Shown here one piece after another: positions 1 to 7,487 of a DNA stretch of 9,643 nt. Position numbers and translations under genes: made by a program. Source of the DNA: Verrucomicrobiales bacterium (lineage in GTDB: Bacteria > Verrucomicrobiota > Verrucomicrobiia > Limisphaerales > JAFMIX01); assembly GCA_017853785.1 (NCBI GenBank), contig JAFMIX010000067.1, positions 1-9,643 of the forward strand. The letters run 5' to 3'. The notes below the pieces were generated by a model that was given only the letters and a program-made list of their open reading frames with translations, searched no databases and was not told where the DNA came from. Numbering within the stretch: the first letter of the stretch is position 1; every line of letters starts with the position of its first letter.

Positions 1-1
1 T

Positions 2-580
2 TATTATCCAGTGCCGATTGGTCCCAACACCTTTATTACTGTTCCCAGGCTCGACCCTGCTTACAACTTCCTCAGTAATCAGAAATCCGTCAACTTCGGC
101 CCGTATTTCCAATCCCGCCTTAGCCAGCACATGAAAGTGACCCTATCCGCCGGCTACGCGATTTACTTTCAGGAATACGACAGCTCCTTTGGCAAAGCCG
201 GCGACAGCGCCCCCTTCTATAGCGACCTGCAAGTCCAACACACCGTCAACTCGCAGCTTGGCTACAGCCTCAACATCGGACATCAAGTCCGCCAAGGCCT
301 CACCACGGACACCTTGGATTACTATTACGTGCGGCTGTACCCCACTTGGCGCGTTTTCGACCACCTGACCCTCTCGATTCCCTTGAACTGGGAGTCCACC
401 ACCATCGACCAGCGCAAGGAAGAATACCAATACTGGAACCTTGGAATCTCCGCCGCGTACCGCGTCTCCCCCAAACTGACCCTCACCGGCGGCTACAACT
501 ACCGCCAGCGCGCCTCCAACCTCACTGGCGGCAATTACGTCGAGAATCAGCTTGTGCTGGACACGCGCTATAGCTTTTAA
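2..580 (+). CDS. Outer-membrane beta-barrel protein, C-terminal part (5' end outside window)
   Basis: The frame is open from the first bases of the window, so this is the C-terminal part of a longer gene; the GTG at 11 is internal rather than a convincing start. The roughly 190 visible residues alternate polar and hydrophobic/aromatic positions in stretches of about ten, typical of transmembrane beta strands (for example SAGYAIYFQEY, QLGYSLNIGHQV, YVRLYPTWRVF, TLTGGYNYRQRAS). The protein ends in a strand closing with Tyr-Ser-Phe; a C-terminal Phe is the usual signal for BAM-mediated outer-membrane insertion. It lies 12 bases upstream of a Wza-like export gene, apparently in one operon, so a role in exopolysaccharide export or anchoring is inferred. 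Barrels of this kind occur in exosortase/EPS loci, but no exosortase gene is visible here. Barrel class is confident, specific function is not. Confidence 0.75.
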   Translation, partial: YYPVPIGPNTFITVPRLDPAYNFLSNQKSVNFGPYFQSRLSQHMKVTLSAGYAIYFQEYDSSFGKAGDSAPFYSDLQVQHTVNSQLGYSLNIGHQVRQGLTTDTLDYYYVRLYPTWRVFDHLTLSIPLNWESTTIDQRKEEYQYWNLGISAAYRVSPKLTLTGGYNYRQRASNLTGGNYVENQLVLDTRYSF

Positions 581-592
581 TCTCGCTCGCTC

Positions 593-1324
593 ATGACAAG
601 ATTTTTCCTGATTCTCGGCCTCGGAATCTGCTGCGCGGCCCACACTGTCGCTGCCGCAGATTCCCCCGCCCCGGCTCGGTCCGTCGGCCCGGTCTTTGCG
701 GAAATTCCCCCTACTACTGTCGGCGCCGGATCCGTCGTGGCGCCGGCAAGCAATCCAGCTGCCACGACCAACGAAACCGAAACTGCTCTGGCGGACGATA
801 AACACCGCCTCGTCGCTGGCGATGCCGTGAATTTCCGCATCGTCGAGGATCGCGACCCGCCCAACACCCCGCAGAAAGTCCTCGTCGTTTCTGACTCCGG
901 CGAGCTCGACGTCCCTTACATCGGGCTGGTCAAAGTCGAGCGCAAGACCTGTCGGGAGGCGAAGCAGGAGATCACCCGGCTGCTGGAAAAAGATTATTAC
1001 TACAAAGCCACCGTCATCCTCGGCCTGGTATCTGGCACGAAACTTCTCGGGCGCGTCTATGTTTATGGCGAAGTCCGGATTCCCGGCCCAGTCCTGTTGC
1101 CGCCCAACGAAACCTTCTCCGTGAGCAAAGCCATCGTCGGGGCAGGTGGCTTTGGCGAGTTTGCCAAAAAGAACAAGGTGCAGGTCATTCAAAACCCCGG
1201 CCCGGAACAGAAGGTTATGATCGTCGACATGGAAGAAGTTTTTGAAAAAGCCATGACCGAAAAGGATGTCACACTTAATTCCGGTGACCGCGTCTTTGTG
1301 CCCAAACGCGGTATTAATTTCTGA
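593..1324 (+). CDS. Polysaccharide biosynthesis/export protein (Wza-like, Poly_export + SLBB)
   Basis: This 243-residue periplasmic/outer-membrane export protein would carry exopolysaccharide out of the cell together with the Wzc-like protein encoded 5 bases downstream. Residues 1-21 form a signal peptide (Thr-Arg, then a hydrophobic FFLILGLGICCAA core, then a probable cut near VAA/ADS). Residues 22-68 are a low-complexity Ala/Pro/Thr linker. A Poly_export domain covers about 70-150 (HRLVAGDAVNFRIVED, then SGELDVPYIGLVKVE). An SLBB domain covers about 153-240 (VYVYGEVRIPGPVLLPPNE, ending LNSGDRVFVPKRG). Two Cys lie in the signal region (13-14), but the preceding residues do not match a lipobox well, so a Wza-type lipid anchor is uncertain. 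It is shorter than E. coli Wza and shows no C-terminal amphipathic helix for an outer-membrane pore; the upstream beta-barrel might supply the outer-membrane passage (inference). Confidence 0.88.
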   Translation: MTRFFLILGLGICCAAHTVAAADSPAPARSVGPVFAEIPPTTVGAGSVVAPASNPAATTNETETALADDKHRLVAGDAVNFRIVEDRDPPNTPQKVLVVSDSGELDVPYIGLVKVERKTCREAKQEITRLLEKDYYYKATVILGLVSGTKLLGRVYVYGEVRIPGPVLLPPNETFSVSKAIVGAGGFGEFAKKNKVQVIQNPGPEQKVMIVDMEEVFEKAMTEKDVTLNSGDRVFVPKRGINF

Positions 1325-1329
1325 ACCGC

Positions 1330-3420
1330 ATGAGCCAACCTGAAGTTTCCAGCACTCCCAACCGCGCCAATCAATCCAGCCGCATCTTTGCGCAGCTTCA
1401 CCGCTACCGCAACCTCCTGCGCAAGCGCTGGTGGATTCCCGCGTTGACCATAACCCTCGCCCTCGCCGCTCAAGGCTGGCGGCTTTGGAACACCCCACCC
1501 TCGTATGCTTCCTACGGCCGCCTGGTCCTGAACGTCCGCATCGCCAACTCCGCTTCCGCCATGCCCGTCATGACCGAAGAAGGTTTCAATTTCTACGGCA
1601 CGCAGATTGCCCTGATGCAAAGCGCCACCGTGCTGAACCGGGCCGCCGAGCGCGTTCGGTCCCTGCACCCCGAGACGCCCACTCCCGCCGAACCGGTGGT
1701 TCTGCGGGCCACCCAGATTCCCCGCACCAGCGTCTTCAACCTAGTCTGCACCGGCCTTGAATCCAACTACACCCGCTTCTATCTCGACGCCTGCATGGAT
1801 GAATACCTCAATCTGCGTCGGGACATGAAGGACTCATCCTTGAGCACTACGCTTTCCGGCATCCAAGACAAACTGGGCCGCCTCCAGAAGGAACTGGCCA
1901 AAGGCGAAGAAGCCTTGGTTAATTTTCAATCCTCCAACAGCGTCATCAGCCTCGCCGAAATGGGCGGTGGAGCGACCAAAGAACTGGTCCGCCTCGATTC
2001 GGAACTCAACACCCTCGAAGTTCAGTATGAGCGGCTCAACAAACTAACCCTTGATCAGAATCTGGAGATCCAAGAGGGCGCGGTCCCCGACATCAGCAGC
2101 CTAGACACTTCGGCGGAACGCCTCGCCGCTTCCGGCGCCGGCTACCTTCAACTCAAGCGCATCATCGAGCTGAAAAAATCCCAGCAGGCCGAACAGTCCA
2201 AAATCTTCCGCCCCAAGCACCCCATCATGATTTCGCTCAACGAAGAAATCGCCAACCGTGAAAAAGATTTGAAAATTCTCCGCGACCAGAGTGCCGCCCG
2301 GTTGGAAAACCTCAAAGTAACCGTCAAAGCCAACATTGAAATCATCAAAGCCAAAACCGAACAACTCAAGACCAACACTGCTGACATCAGCCGGAAGATG
2401 GCCGAATATGAGAAAATGAAGGCCGAGAACGCGCGCAACCAGATTTTGTTCAACCAACTCATCGCCTCCCAAAGCTCGCTCGACCTCGGTCGCGCCGCCG
2501 ATCCCGAGACCGTAAAGATTTCCGAACGCGCCTCCGAGCCGCAGCGCGTCAGTCTCAAGATTGCCAGCAACCTCGCTATCGCTTCCATCGTTGGCCTGAT
2601 GCTCGGCCTGGGATTGCTCTTCATCATCGACCGGCTGGATGATCGTCCCACCTCGTTCACCGAACTGCAGACGATGTTCGACGAGCCCGTCCTCGGCCAA
2701 GTGCCCAACGAAAAACCACACTCCAAGAACGGCGAGACCAAACTCCTCCAGCCCGGCGACAGCCGCCATGCCTTCGTCGAAGCTTATCGCAACCTCCGCT
2801 CCTCCCTGCTCTACATGGCCACCGAGGGCAAACGCTCCAAGACCATTGTCGTCACCAGCGCCGTGCCCAACGATGGCAAGTCCATGACGACCGCCAACCT
2901 CGCCATCACCCTGGCGCAGGCTGGCTCCCGAGTTCTGTTGATTGATGCGGATTTGCGCCGGGGCCATCTGCACAAACGTCTCGGGGTCGAAGCTCCCGTT
3001 GGATTCACCGAAGTCCTGACCCAAGGCCTCCCGTGGGAACAGGCCATCAAGCCGACCGCCGTCCCAAACCTGACTTTGCTTCCGCGCGGCGGCCTGTGCA
3101 ACAACCCTGGAGAATACTTCCTGGCGCAAAGCACGAAGGATTTTCTCCATACCGTTGCCGCCCGCTATGACTACGTCATCATCGACAGCGCCCCCGTGAT
3201 GGCGGCGGACGATGTCGGCAGCTTGTCGCCGCACGTCGAAGGCGTCATCTTTGTGATCCGCGCCGGCCAAACCTCCGCCCGGGTTGCGCATGCCGCCCTC
3301 GACATTCTCTATCAGCGCGACGTCAACATCCTTGGCCTCGTGTTCAATGGCGTCGAATCGGCCGCCACGGAATACTACTTCTATAAATACCAGAACTACG
3401 CTGTCTACCCGGGCGCTTGA
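1330..3420 (+). CDS. Wzc-like polysaccharide co-polymerase fused to BY-type tyrosine kinase
   Basis: This 696-residue inner-membrane protein would set polysaccharide chain length and autophosphorylate on tyrosine. An N-terminal cytoplasmic tail precedes TM1 (about 34-52, after RNLLRKRWW). The periplasmic Wzz-type part (about 55-415) is mostly charged helical coiled coil (about 170-390). TM2 lies about 416-437. The cytoplasmic kinase follows: a linker with FVEAYRNLRSSL, a Walker A region (SAVPNDGKS, K517), Walker A' (LLIDADLRR, D539/D541) and Walker B (VIIDSAPV, D619). The C-terminus has six tyrosines at 682, 683, 685, 687, 690 and 693, the expected autophosphorylation cluster. The family usually has PGEGKS or a close variant in the P-loop; here it reads PNDGKS, replacing a loop Gly with Asn (N514) while keeping the catalytic Lys-Ser. 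ATG 1330 lies 5 bases after the preceding stop, without a clear ribosome binding site. The fused architecture resembles proteobacterial Wzc rather than split Firmicutes CapA/CapB. Confidence 0.93.
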   Translation: MSQPEVSSTPNRANQSSRIFAQLHRYRNLLRKRWWIPALTITLALAAQGWRLWNTPPSYASYGRLVLNVRIANSASAMPVMTEEGFNFYGTQIALMQSATVLNRAAERVRSLHPETPTPAEPVVLRATQIPRTSVFNLVCTGLESNYTRFYLDACMDEYLNLRRDMKDSSLSTTLSGIQDKLGRLQKELAKGEEALVNFQSSNSVISLAEMGGGATKELVRLDSELNTLEVQYERLNKLTLDQNLEIQEGAVPDISSLDTSAERLAASGAGYLQLKRIIELKKSQQAEQSKIFRPKHPIMISLNEEIANREKDLKILRDQSAARLENLKVTVKANIEIIKAKTEQLKTNTADISRKMAEYEKMKAENARNQILFNQLIASQSSLDLGRAADPETVKISERASEPQRVSLKIASNLAIASIVGLMLGLGLLFIIDRLDDRPTSFTELQTMFDEPVLGQVPNEKPHSKNGETKLLQPGDSRHAFVEAYRNLRSSLLYMATEGKRSKTIVVTSAVPNDGKSMTTANLAITLAQAGSRVLLIDADLRRGHLHKRLGVEAPVGFTEVLTQGLPWEQAIKPTAVPNLTLLPRGGLCNNPGEYFLAQSTKDFLHTVAARYDYVIIDSAPVMAADDVGSLSPHVEGVIFVIRAGQTSARVAHAALDILYQRDVNILGLVFNGVESAATEYYFYKYQNYAVYPGA

Positions 3421-3504
3421 ACTGCGGGCGACTCCGCCGCTGACATCCGGTCCGCTTGCATCCGTGGAGCATTCGGGCTCAAGTTTTACCTTCTAAACCG
3501 GGTT

Positions 3505-3549
3505 GCTTTCGGCTTTGATTTGCGCGTGCAAAGACCTCAATCCGAAAGC
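3505..3549. repeat. Extended imperfect hairpin after the polysaccharide operon
   Basis: Three nested inverted-repeat arms share one axis: GCTTTCGG (3505-3512) with CCGAAAGC (3542-3549), TTGA (3515-3518) with TCAA (3537-3540), and TTTGC (3519-3523) with GCAAA (3528-3532) around a 4-base loop GCGT. Together they give about 17 base pairs with small internal loops. No T-run follows, so it is not a standard intrinsic terminator. It may be an mRNA 3' stabiliser, a Rho-associated structure or a REP-like dispersed element. It starts 84 bases after the kinase stop codon. Confidence 0.6.
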
Positions 3550-3569
3550 CGGCGGCAATCAAACTCTTT

Positions 3570-3604
3570 CGCGACCCCAGTTGGGTTGCGGAGTAGCGGC
3601 AACC
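3570..3604 (+). other. Two mutually exclusive hairpins in the leader of the AsmA-like gene
   Basis: CGCGACCC (3570-3577) pairs with GGGTTGCG (3583-3590) through eight pairs, one of them G-U, around a 5-base loop. GGTTGC (3584-3589) can instead pair with GCAACC (3599-3604) around a 9-base loop. The two structures share 3584-3589, so only one can form at a time. The second ends 13 bases before the ATG at 3618. The arrangement resembles a leader switch or attenuator, but no start site or ligand is known and it may be coincidental. The rest of 3421-3617 has no gene I can support. Confidence 0.35.
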
Positions 3605-3617
3605 GATTTCAAACGGC

Positions 3618-6242
3618 ATGAAATCCGGGCCGGATAAAAATCCCCCACCTGCCCGCCGCGCTTTCTGGCAGCGGCTGCGGATTTATTTCCGTCGCATTCG
3701 CGCTGCGGTCTGGACGCTCATCATCGCGGTCATTCTCGCCGTGCTTTGGTTGAATCAGGTCGGTCTGCCGGGTTTCATCAAACGCCCTTTGTTGGAACAG
3801 CTCCGCGCCCGGGGCGTTGAACTCCAATTCACAAATCTTCGCCTCAGTTGGTCTCGCGGCTTTGTGGCTTACGACGTCCGGTTTGGTCGCGCGGCTGATC
3901 CTGCCACGCCGCAATTCTCCGCGCGGCGCGTGGAAATTCCGCTCAAGCTTGCGGCGTTGTGTCGTGGCCGCTTTGAAATCGGCGGCTTCATCCTGGATGA
4001 CGGACTCCTCGTCTGGACCATCAACGAGAGCGACCAGCCGCGCCGCGAACTAATCGCGACCAATCTTCAGACCACCGTCCACTTTCTGCCCCACGACGCG
4101 TGGCGGCTCGATGATTTCCAAGTGCGCATCGCCGGGGTGAAGATCGCGCTCAACGGCGAACTCACGCACGCTTCGGCCATTCGCAACTGGCGCACCAGCG
4201 TGGTCGCCCGGACGAATGTCCCCGGCCCTGCGCCCGGTCCGCGGGTTGCCACGCCGGACCGGTTGCGCCAGCAGTTGCGGCAGTTTGATGACGCGATGCA
4301 ACTCCTGATTTTCTCGCAGCCGCCGGGGCTGCGGGTGAGCCTTTACGGCGATGCCCGGGATTTCCGCAGCTTCAAGCTGGCCGCGAACTTCACCGCGCCC
4401 AAAACGGTCACGCCGCTCGGCATCCTCGCCCGCACCCGGCTCGATCTCCGCAGCGCCGGGTTCGCGCCGGTGACCAACGCCGGACCACCCGCGCTGGCCT
4501 TCGCCCGCATCCAGACCCAACTCGACGGCGGCGAATTCGACCTGGCCGCTGATTTTGATTTCACCTCGCGCGCGCTCCACTTCCGCGGCGCGTCGGCGCT
4601 GGACTTGATGAAGATCCGCCTGCTGCTCCCGACCGCGGCGAACCACTGGCTCAGCCAGATCACTTGGGAACGGGCCCCGCAGATCTATTTCGCCGGCGGA
4701 AGCGTGTTGCTGGCGGGCACTAACAGCCCTGCCGCGCGGCGCGATGAATTTCTGGAGGCGATGCACTTGGACGCGGATTTTCAGATCGGCCCCGCCGCGT
4801 ATCGCAATATCCCCATCCGGGCTCTGACTGCACGCATCGCGTATTCCAATCACCTCTGGCGGCTGCCGGAGTTCAAGGTGACGCGGACGGAAGGAAGCCT
4901 GCGCGGGTCGCACTGGACGGACTTGCGGACGCAGGATTTTTACTGGCGCCTGCAAGGCGTGGTGGATCCGAAGGCCGCGCATCCCTTGCTGAACCCCGCC
5001 GGCCAGCATGCGCTCGATCTCGTGGGCCTGACCACGCCGCCGGAGTTGGACGTGGAATTGTTCGGCCGCTGGCAGGAGCTGGAGCGTTTCGGCGTCGCCG
5101 GTCGGGTGGCGTTGAGCAACTTCACGTTCCGCGGCGAGTCCGGCACCAGCCTCCAGACAGCGGTGCGCTACACGAATCTCTGGCTGCACCTCGGCGAGCC
5201 GCGTGTGACCCGCAGCACAAACGGGGAACAGCGCGGCTCGTTGACCAGCGTGGACATGGATTTCCGCAACCGCATGCTCTACCTCACCAACGGCGTCAGC
5301 ACGATTGACCCGATGGTGATCGCCCGCGCCGTGGGGGTGAAAACCACCGCCGCCTTGGAGCCGTATCAATTTCTTCGGCCGCCCTCCGCACATGTGGAGG
5401 GGGCGATCCATGTGGGTGGGGAACGCATCGCCGACCTCCAAGTGCGGGTTGCGGGCGGGCCGTTCCATTGGTGGAAGTTCAATGTGCCACAGATTTCCGG
5501 CGACATTCATTGGCTGGGGGATTCATTGACGTTGACCAACGTCACGGGCGATTTTTACGGTGGGAGCATCGCCGGAAACGCGGCCTTTGATTTTACACCG
5601 CAGGAAGGCAGCCGGTTTCTATTCAATCTCACGGCCACGAACACCAGTCTGGCCGAATTGCTCGCCGACCTCGCCGGCAATTCGAACCGCCTTGAAGGCC
5701 GGGTCAGTGGCCGGCTCGCTGTCACTCAAGCCGAGTCGCGCGACATCATGAGCTGGCAAGGTCACGGCGCCGTGGCCTTGCGCGACGGTCTGCTCTGGGA
5801 GATTCCCGTGTTCGGGGTCTTCGCCCCGGCCCTGAATTCCTTATGGCCGAACCTCGGCAGCGGTCGCGCCAGCGATGGCGGCGCGAACTTCACCATCTCC
5901 AACAGCATCGTGCGTACGGACAACTTGGAACTCCGCTCGCCCATGATGCGTTTGCAATATCGCGGCAGCGCCGATTTTGCCGGCAATCTGGACGCCCGCG
6001 TCGAGGCCGAGCCGTTGCGCGACACCTGGGTTATCGGCCCTATGGTCAGCACCGTGCTGCGGCCTATCGCCAAGGCGCTGGAATTCAAAGTGACCGGCAC
6101 GCTCGCGCAGCCGCAGGCGGCGCCGGTTTATATTCCCAAGGTGTTTTTGCTGCCGTTCAGCCCGGTCCAGTCGCTGCGCGAACTGTTCCCTGAGAAACCC
6201 GCCGCCACCAACGCGCCGCCTGAATTTCTGGAACTACCTTAG
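3618..6242 (+). CDS. AsmA-like membrane-anchored protein (AsmA/YhdP/TamB-type superfamily)
   Basis: This 874-residue protein has a basic N-terminal tail (RRAFWQRLRIYFRRIR), a single transmembrane segment at about 31-47 and a long periplasmic region. The region is rich in alternating beta-strand patterns and phrases typical of AsmA-like repeats, such as GVELQFTNLRLSWSRGF, FEIGGFILDDGLLVW, GSLRGSHW and LTLTNVTGDFYGGSIAGNA. The final third (about 660-830) resembles the AsmA C-terminal domain, with NTSLAELLADL, GRVSGRLAVTQAE, GLLWEIPVFG and RTDNLELRSPMMRLQYRG. Family members are elongated bridge-like proteins implicated in moving phospholipid between inner and outer membranes or in outer-membrane assembly; that role is inferred from family. 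ATG 3618 has no evident Shine-Dalgarno. Both neighbouring gaps exceed 190 bases, so it is probably its own transcription unit. The family is confident, the subfamily (AsmA, YhdP-like, DUF3971) is not. Confidence 0.8.
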   Translation: MKSGPDKNPPPARRAFWQRLRIYFRRIRAAVWTLIIAVILAVLWLNQVGLPGFIKRPLLEQLRARGVELQFTNLRLSWSRGFVAYDVRFGRAADPATPQFSARRVEIPLKLAALCRGRFEIGGFILDDGLLVWTINESDQPRRELIATNLQTTVHFLPHDAWRLDDFQVRIAGVKIALNGELTHASAIRNWRTSVVARTNVPGPAPGPRVATPDRLRQQLRQFDDAMQLLIFSQPPGLRVSLYGDARDFRSFKLAANFTAPKTVTPLGILARTRLDLRSAGFAPVTNAGPPALAFARIQTQLDGGEFDLAADFDFTSRALHFRGASALDLMKIRLLLPTAANHWLSQITWERAPQIYFAGGSVLLAGTNSPAARRDEFLEAMHLDADFQIGPAAYRNIPIRALTARIAYSNHLWRLPEFKVTRTEGSLRGSHWTDLRTQDFYWRLQGVVDPKAAHPLLNPAGQHALDLVGLTTPPELDVELFGRWQELERFGVAGRVALSNFTFRGESGTSLQTAVRYTNLWLHLGEPRVTRSTNGEQRGSLTSVDMDFRNRMLYLTNGVSTIDPMVIARAVGVKTTAALEPYQFLRPPSAHVEGAIHVGGERIADLQVRVAGGPFHWWKFNVPQISGDIHWLGDSLTLTNVTGDFYGGSIAGNAAFDFTPQEGSRFLFNLTATNTSLAELLADLAGNSNRLEGRVSGRLAVTQAESRDIMSWQGHGAVALRDGLLWEIPVFGVFAPALNSLWPNLGSGRASDGGANFTISNSIVRTDNLELRSPMMRLQYRGSADFAGNLDARVEAEPLRDTWVIGPMVSTVLRPIAKALEFKVTGTLAQPQAAPVYIPKVFLLPFSPVQSLRELFPEKPAATNAPPEFLELP

Positions 6243-6309
6243 ATGAAGAAATTGAATTCAAAAATTGGAGACCATCACCGAACAAAACGAACCGACTGCT
6301 TATGCATCC

Positions 6310-6459
6310 ATGAAAAGTCATCGTTCCAAATTCGGCATCTGCCTTTGCGTCATTGCCGCCAGCATCACCCTGCAAGCCGGCCGGGCCTTCGCGAAAACGT
6401 TGGTCTTGCCCCAAAAGAAACAACCATTCCAGTTGGTAATTTTCTCTGCGCCCCTATGA
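6310..6459 (+). CDS. Possible 49-residue secreted peptide, or remnant of a secreted-protein gene
   Basis: From ATG 6310 the frame encodes a good Sec signal peptide: basic start MKSHRSKFG, hydrophobic core ICLCVIAASITL, and a cleavage site after Ala-Phe-Ala at about residue 28. About 21 residues remain (KTLVLPQKKQPFQLVIFSAPL) before TGA. The frame opens upstream to a TTG at 6265, but the signal peptide favours 6310. No ribosome binding site is visible and I do not recognise the mature part. The abrupt end suggests either a true small exported peptide or the 5' stub of a decayed gene. The rest of 6243-6536 holds no other gene I can support; an ATG at 6243 opens an 84-residue frame with no sensible composition. 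Confidence 0.4.
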   Translation: MKSHRSKFGICLCVIAASITLQAGRAFAKTLVLPQKKQPFQLVIFSAPL

Positions 6460-6499
6460 GCAATCCCGCCTGCAAGTTGGGCTTGCGCCGGACTTGAAA

Positions 6500-6529
6500 T
6501 TGACAACGCCCCCGCCCCGCCGCCACACT
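6500..6529 (+). promoter_or_regulatory. Putative parB-def promoter
   Basis: A perfect TTGACA stands at 6500-6505. After 18 bases comes a weak -10 match CACACT (6524-6529; three of six to TATAAT). Transcription would begin around 6536, one base before the parB ATG (6537), giving a leaderless or nearly leaderless mRNA. That fits the lack of a Shine-Dalgarno sequence; the stretch between is nearly all C/G. The -35 is convincing, the -10 is not. Confidence 0.45.
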
Positions 6530-6536
6530 CCCGCCC

Positions 6537-7487
6537 ATGGCCAAACCAGCTTTAGGTCGCGGACTCGGCGCGCTGCTTGGCGGGAACGCTCCCGTCGTCA
6601 AGCCGCCCGCGCCCGCCTCCAATAATCCATCGCCCGCCGCTCCCGCCGCCGCTGTGGCGGTCGCTGCAACTGTCATCGACCCGCGCGAACGCGTCCAGAA
6701 AGTCCCGCTCGCGCGCATCCGCCCTTGCGCGTTCCAGCCGCGCAAAGATTTTCCGCCCGAAAGCCTGCGCGAACTCGCCGATTCCATCCGCGAACAAGGC
6801 ATCATCCAGCCGCTCATCGTCCGCACCGTGGGCGATCATTTGGAACTCATCGCCGGCGAACGCCGCTGGCGCGCCTCGCAACTCCTGAATCTCGCCGAAG
6901 TCCCGGTCATCGTCCGCGATGCCGATGACCGCGCCGTGCTTGAACTCGCGCTCATCGAAAATCTCCAGCGCGAAAACCTGAATCCCATTGAAGAAGCCGC
7001 CGGCTACGCGGAACTCGTGGAAAAGTTCAAGCTCAAGCAGGAGGAAGTCGCTCAGAAAGTTGGCAAGAGCCGCACCGTCGTCGCCAACGCACTACGCCTG
7101 CTGAAATTACCCACCCCGGTGCAGGCATTCATCCGCGACGGCCGACTTTCCGTCGGGCACGCCAAGGTCATCCTCGGCCTCGCCACGGAGAAGGACCAGA
7201 AGTCCGCCGCCGAGCGTGTCCTCAAAGAAGGTCTGAACGTCCGCCAGACCGAACAACTTGTCCTCAAACTCGCCAATCGTGCCGCCGGCGTCGTCGCTTC
7301 TCCGACCAAAGCTCCGCTAGTCGTCACCGACACCCACGTAGCCGATCTCGAAAGCAAATTGCGCGAGACGTTCGGCACAAAAGTGCAACTGCGTTATGCC
7401 GACGGCAAAGGCTCGGTGGACATCTCCTTCTATTCGGATGCGGAACTGGAACGCATCCTCCAATTGCTGGGCATCTCGAATTCATGA
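6537..7487 (+). CDS. parB: ParB-family chromosome partitioning protein (Spo0J/Noc superfamily)
   Basis: ParB binds parS, spreads as a CTP-dependent clamp and works with the ATPase ParA and with SMC to segregate chromosomes. The 316 residues show the whole architecture. The N-terminal KPALGRGLGALLG (3-15) is the ParA-stimulating motif, followed by an Ala/Pro-rich linker (about 17-46). The CTP-binding domain includes GIIQPLIVR (88-96), the GERRWRA box (107-113) and ENLQRENLNP (141-150). A helix-turn-helix lies at about 168-190 (QEEVAQKVGKSRTVVANALRLLKLP), and a C-terminal dimerisation domain at about 266-312. The length is normal for chromosomal ParB. parA, normally directly upstream, is absent here, and no parS-like TGTTTCACGTGAAACA was found by eye. 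The stop codon overlaps the def start (ATGA, 7484-7487), indicating translational coupling. Confidence 0.95.
   Translation: MAKPALGRGLGALLGGNAPVVKPPAPASNNPSPAAPAAAVAVAATVIDPRERVQKVPLARIRPCAFQPRKDFPPESLRELADSIREQGIIQPLIVRTVGDHLELIAGERRWRASQLLNLAEVPVIVRDADDRAVLELALIENLQRENLNPIEEAAGYAELVEKFKLKQEEVAQKVGKSRTVVANALRLLKLPTPVQAFIRDGRLSVGHAKVILGLATEKDQKSAAERVLKEGLNVRQTEQLVLKLANRAAGVVASPTKAPLVVTDTHVADLESKLRETFGTKVQLRYADGKGSVDISFYSDAELERILQLLGISNS

Noticed and set aside
593..640. Lipoprotein signal in the Wza-like protein (Cys13/Cys14)
   Set aside because: The residues before the cysteines (LGI) do not match a lipobox, and a standard AxA-type cleavage site lies shortly after.
143..1498. Long minus-strand frame of 451 codons opposite the barrel and export genes
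   Set aside because: It is antisense to two recognisable genes and has a biased low-complexity composition, typical of an antisense shadow in high-GC DNA.
4050..5510. 486-codon minus-strand frame opposite the AsmA-like gene
   Set aside because: The composition is rich in Arg, His, Gly and Pro with no recognisable domain, and the + strand frame shows clear family features throughout.
6252..6261. TTGAATTCAA palindrome just after the AsmA-like gene
   Set aside because: Ten bases of AT-rich symmetry with no gene start or promoter at a matching distance is within chance.
6472..6486. Possible terminator hairpin (GCAAG/CTTGC)
   Set aside because: The stem has only five pairs and no following T-run, so it is too weak to call.
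6243..6497. 84-codon frame starting directly after the AsmA-like stop codon
   Set aside because: It overlaps the better signal-peptide frame at 6310-6459 and encodes a His/Arg/Cys-rich sequence with no recognisable pattern.
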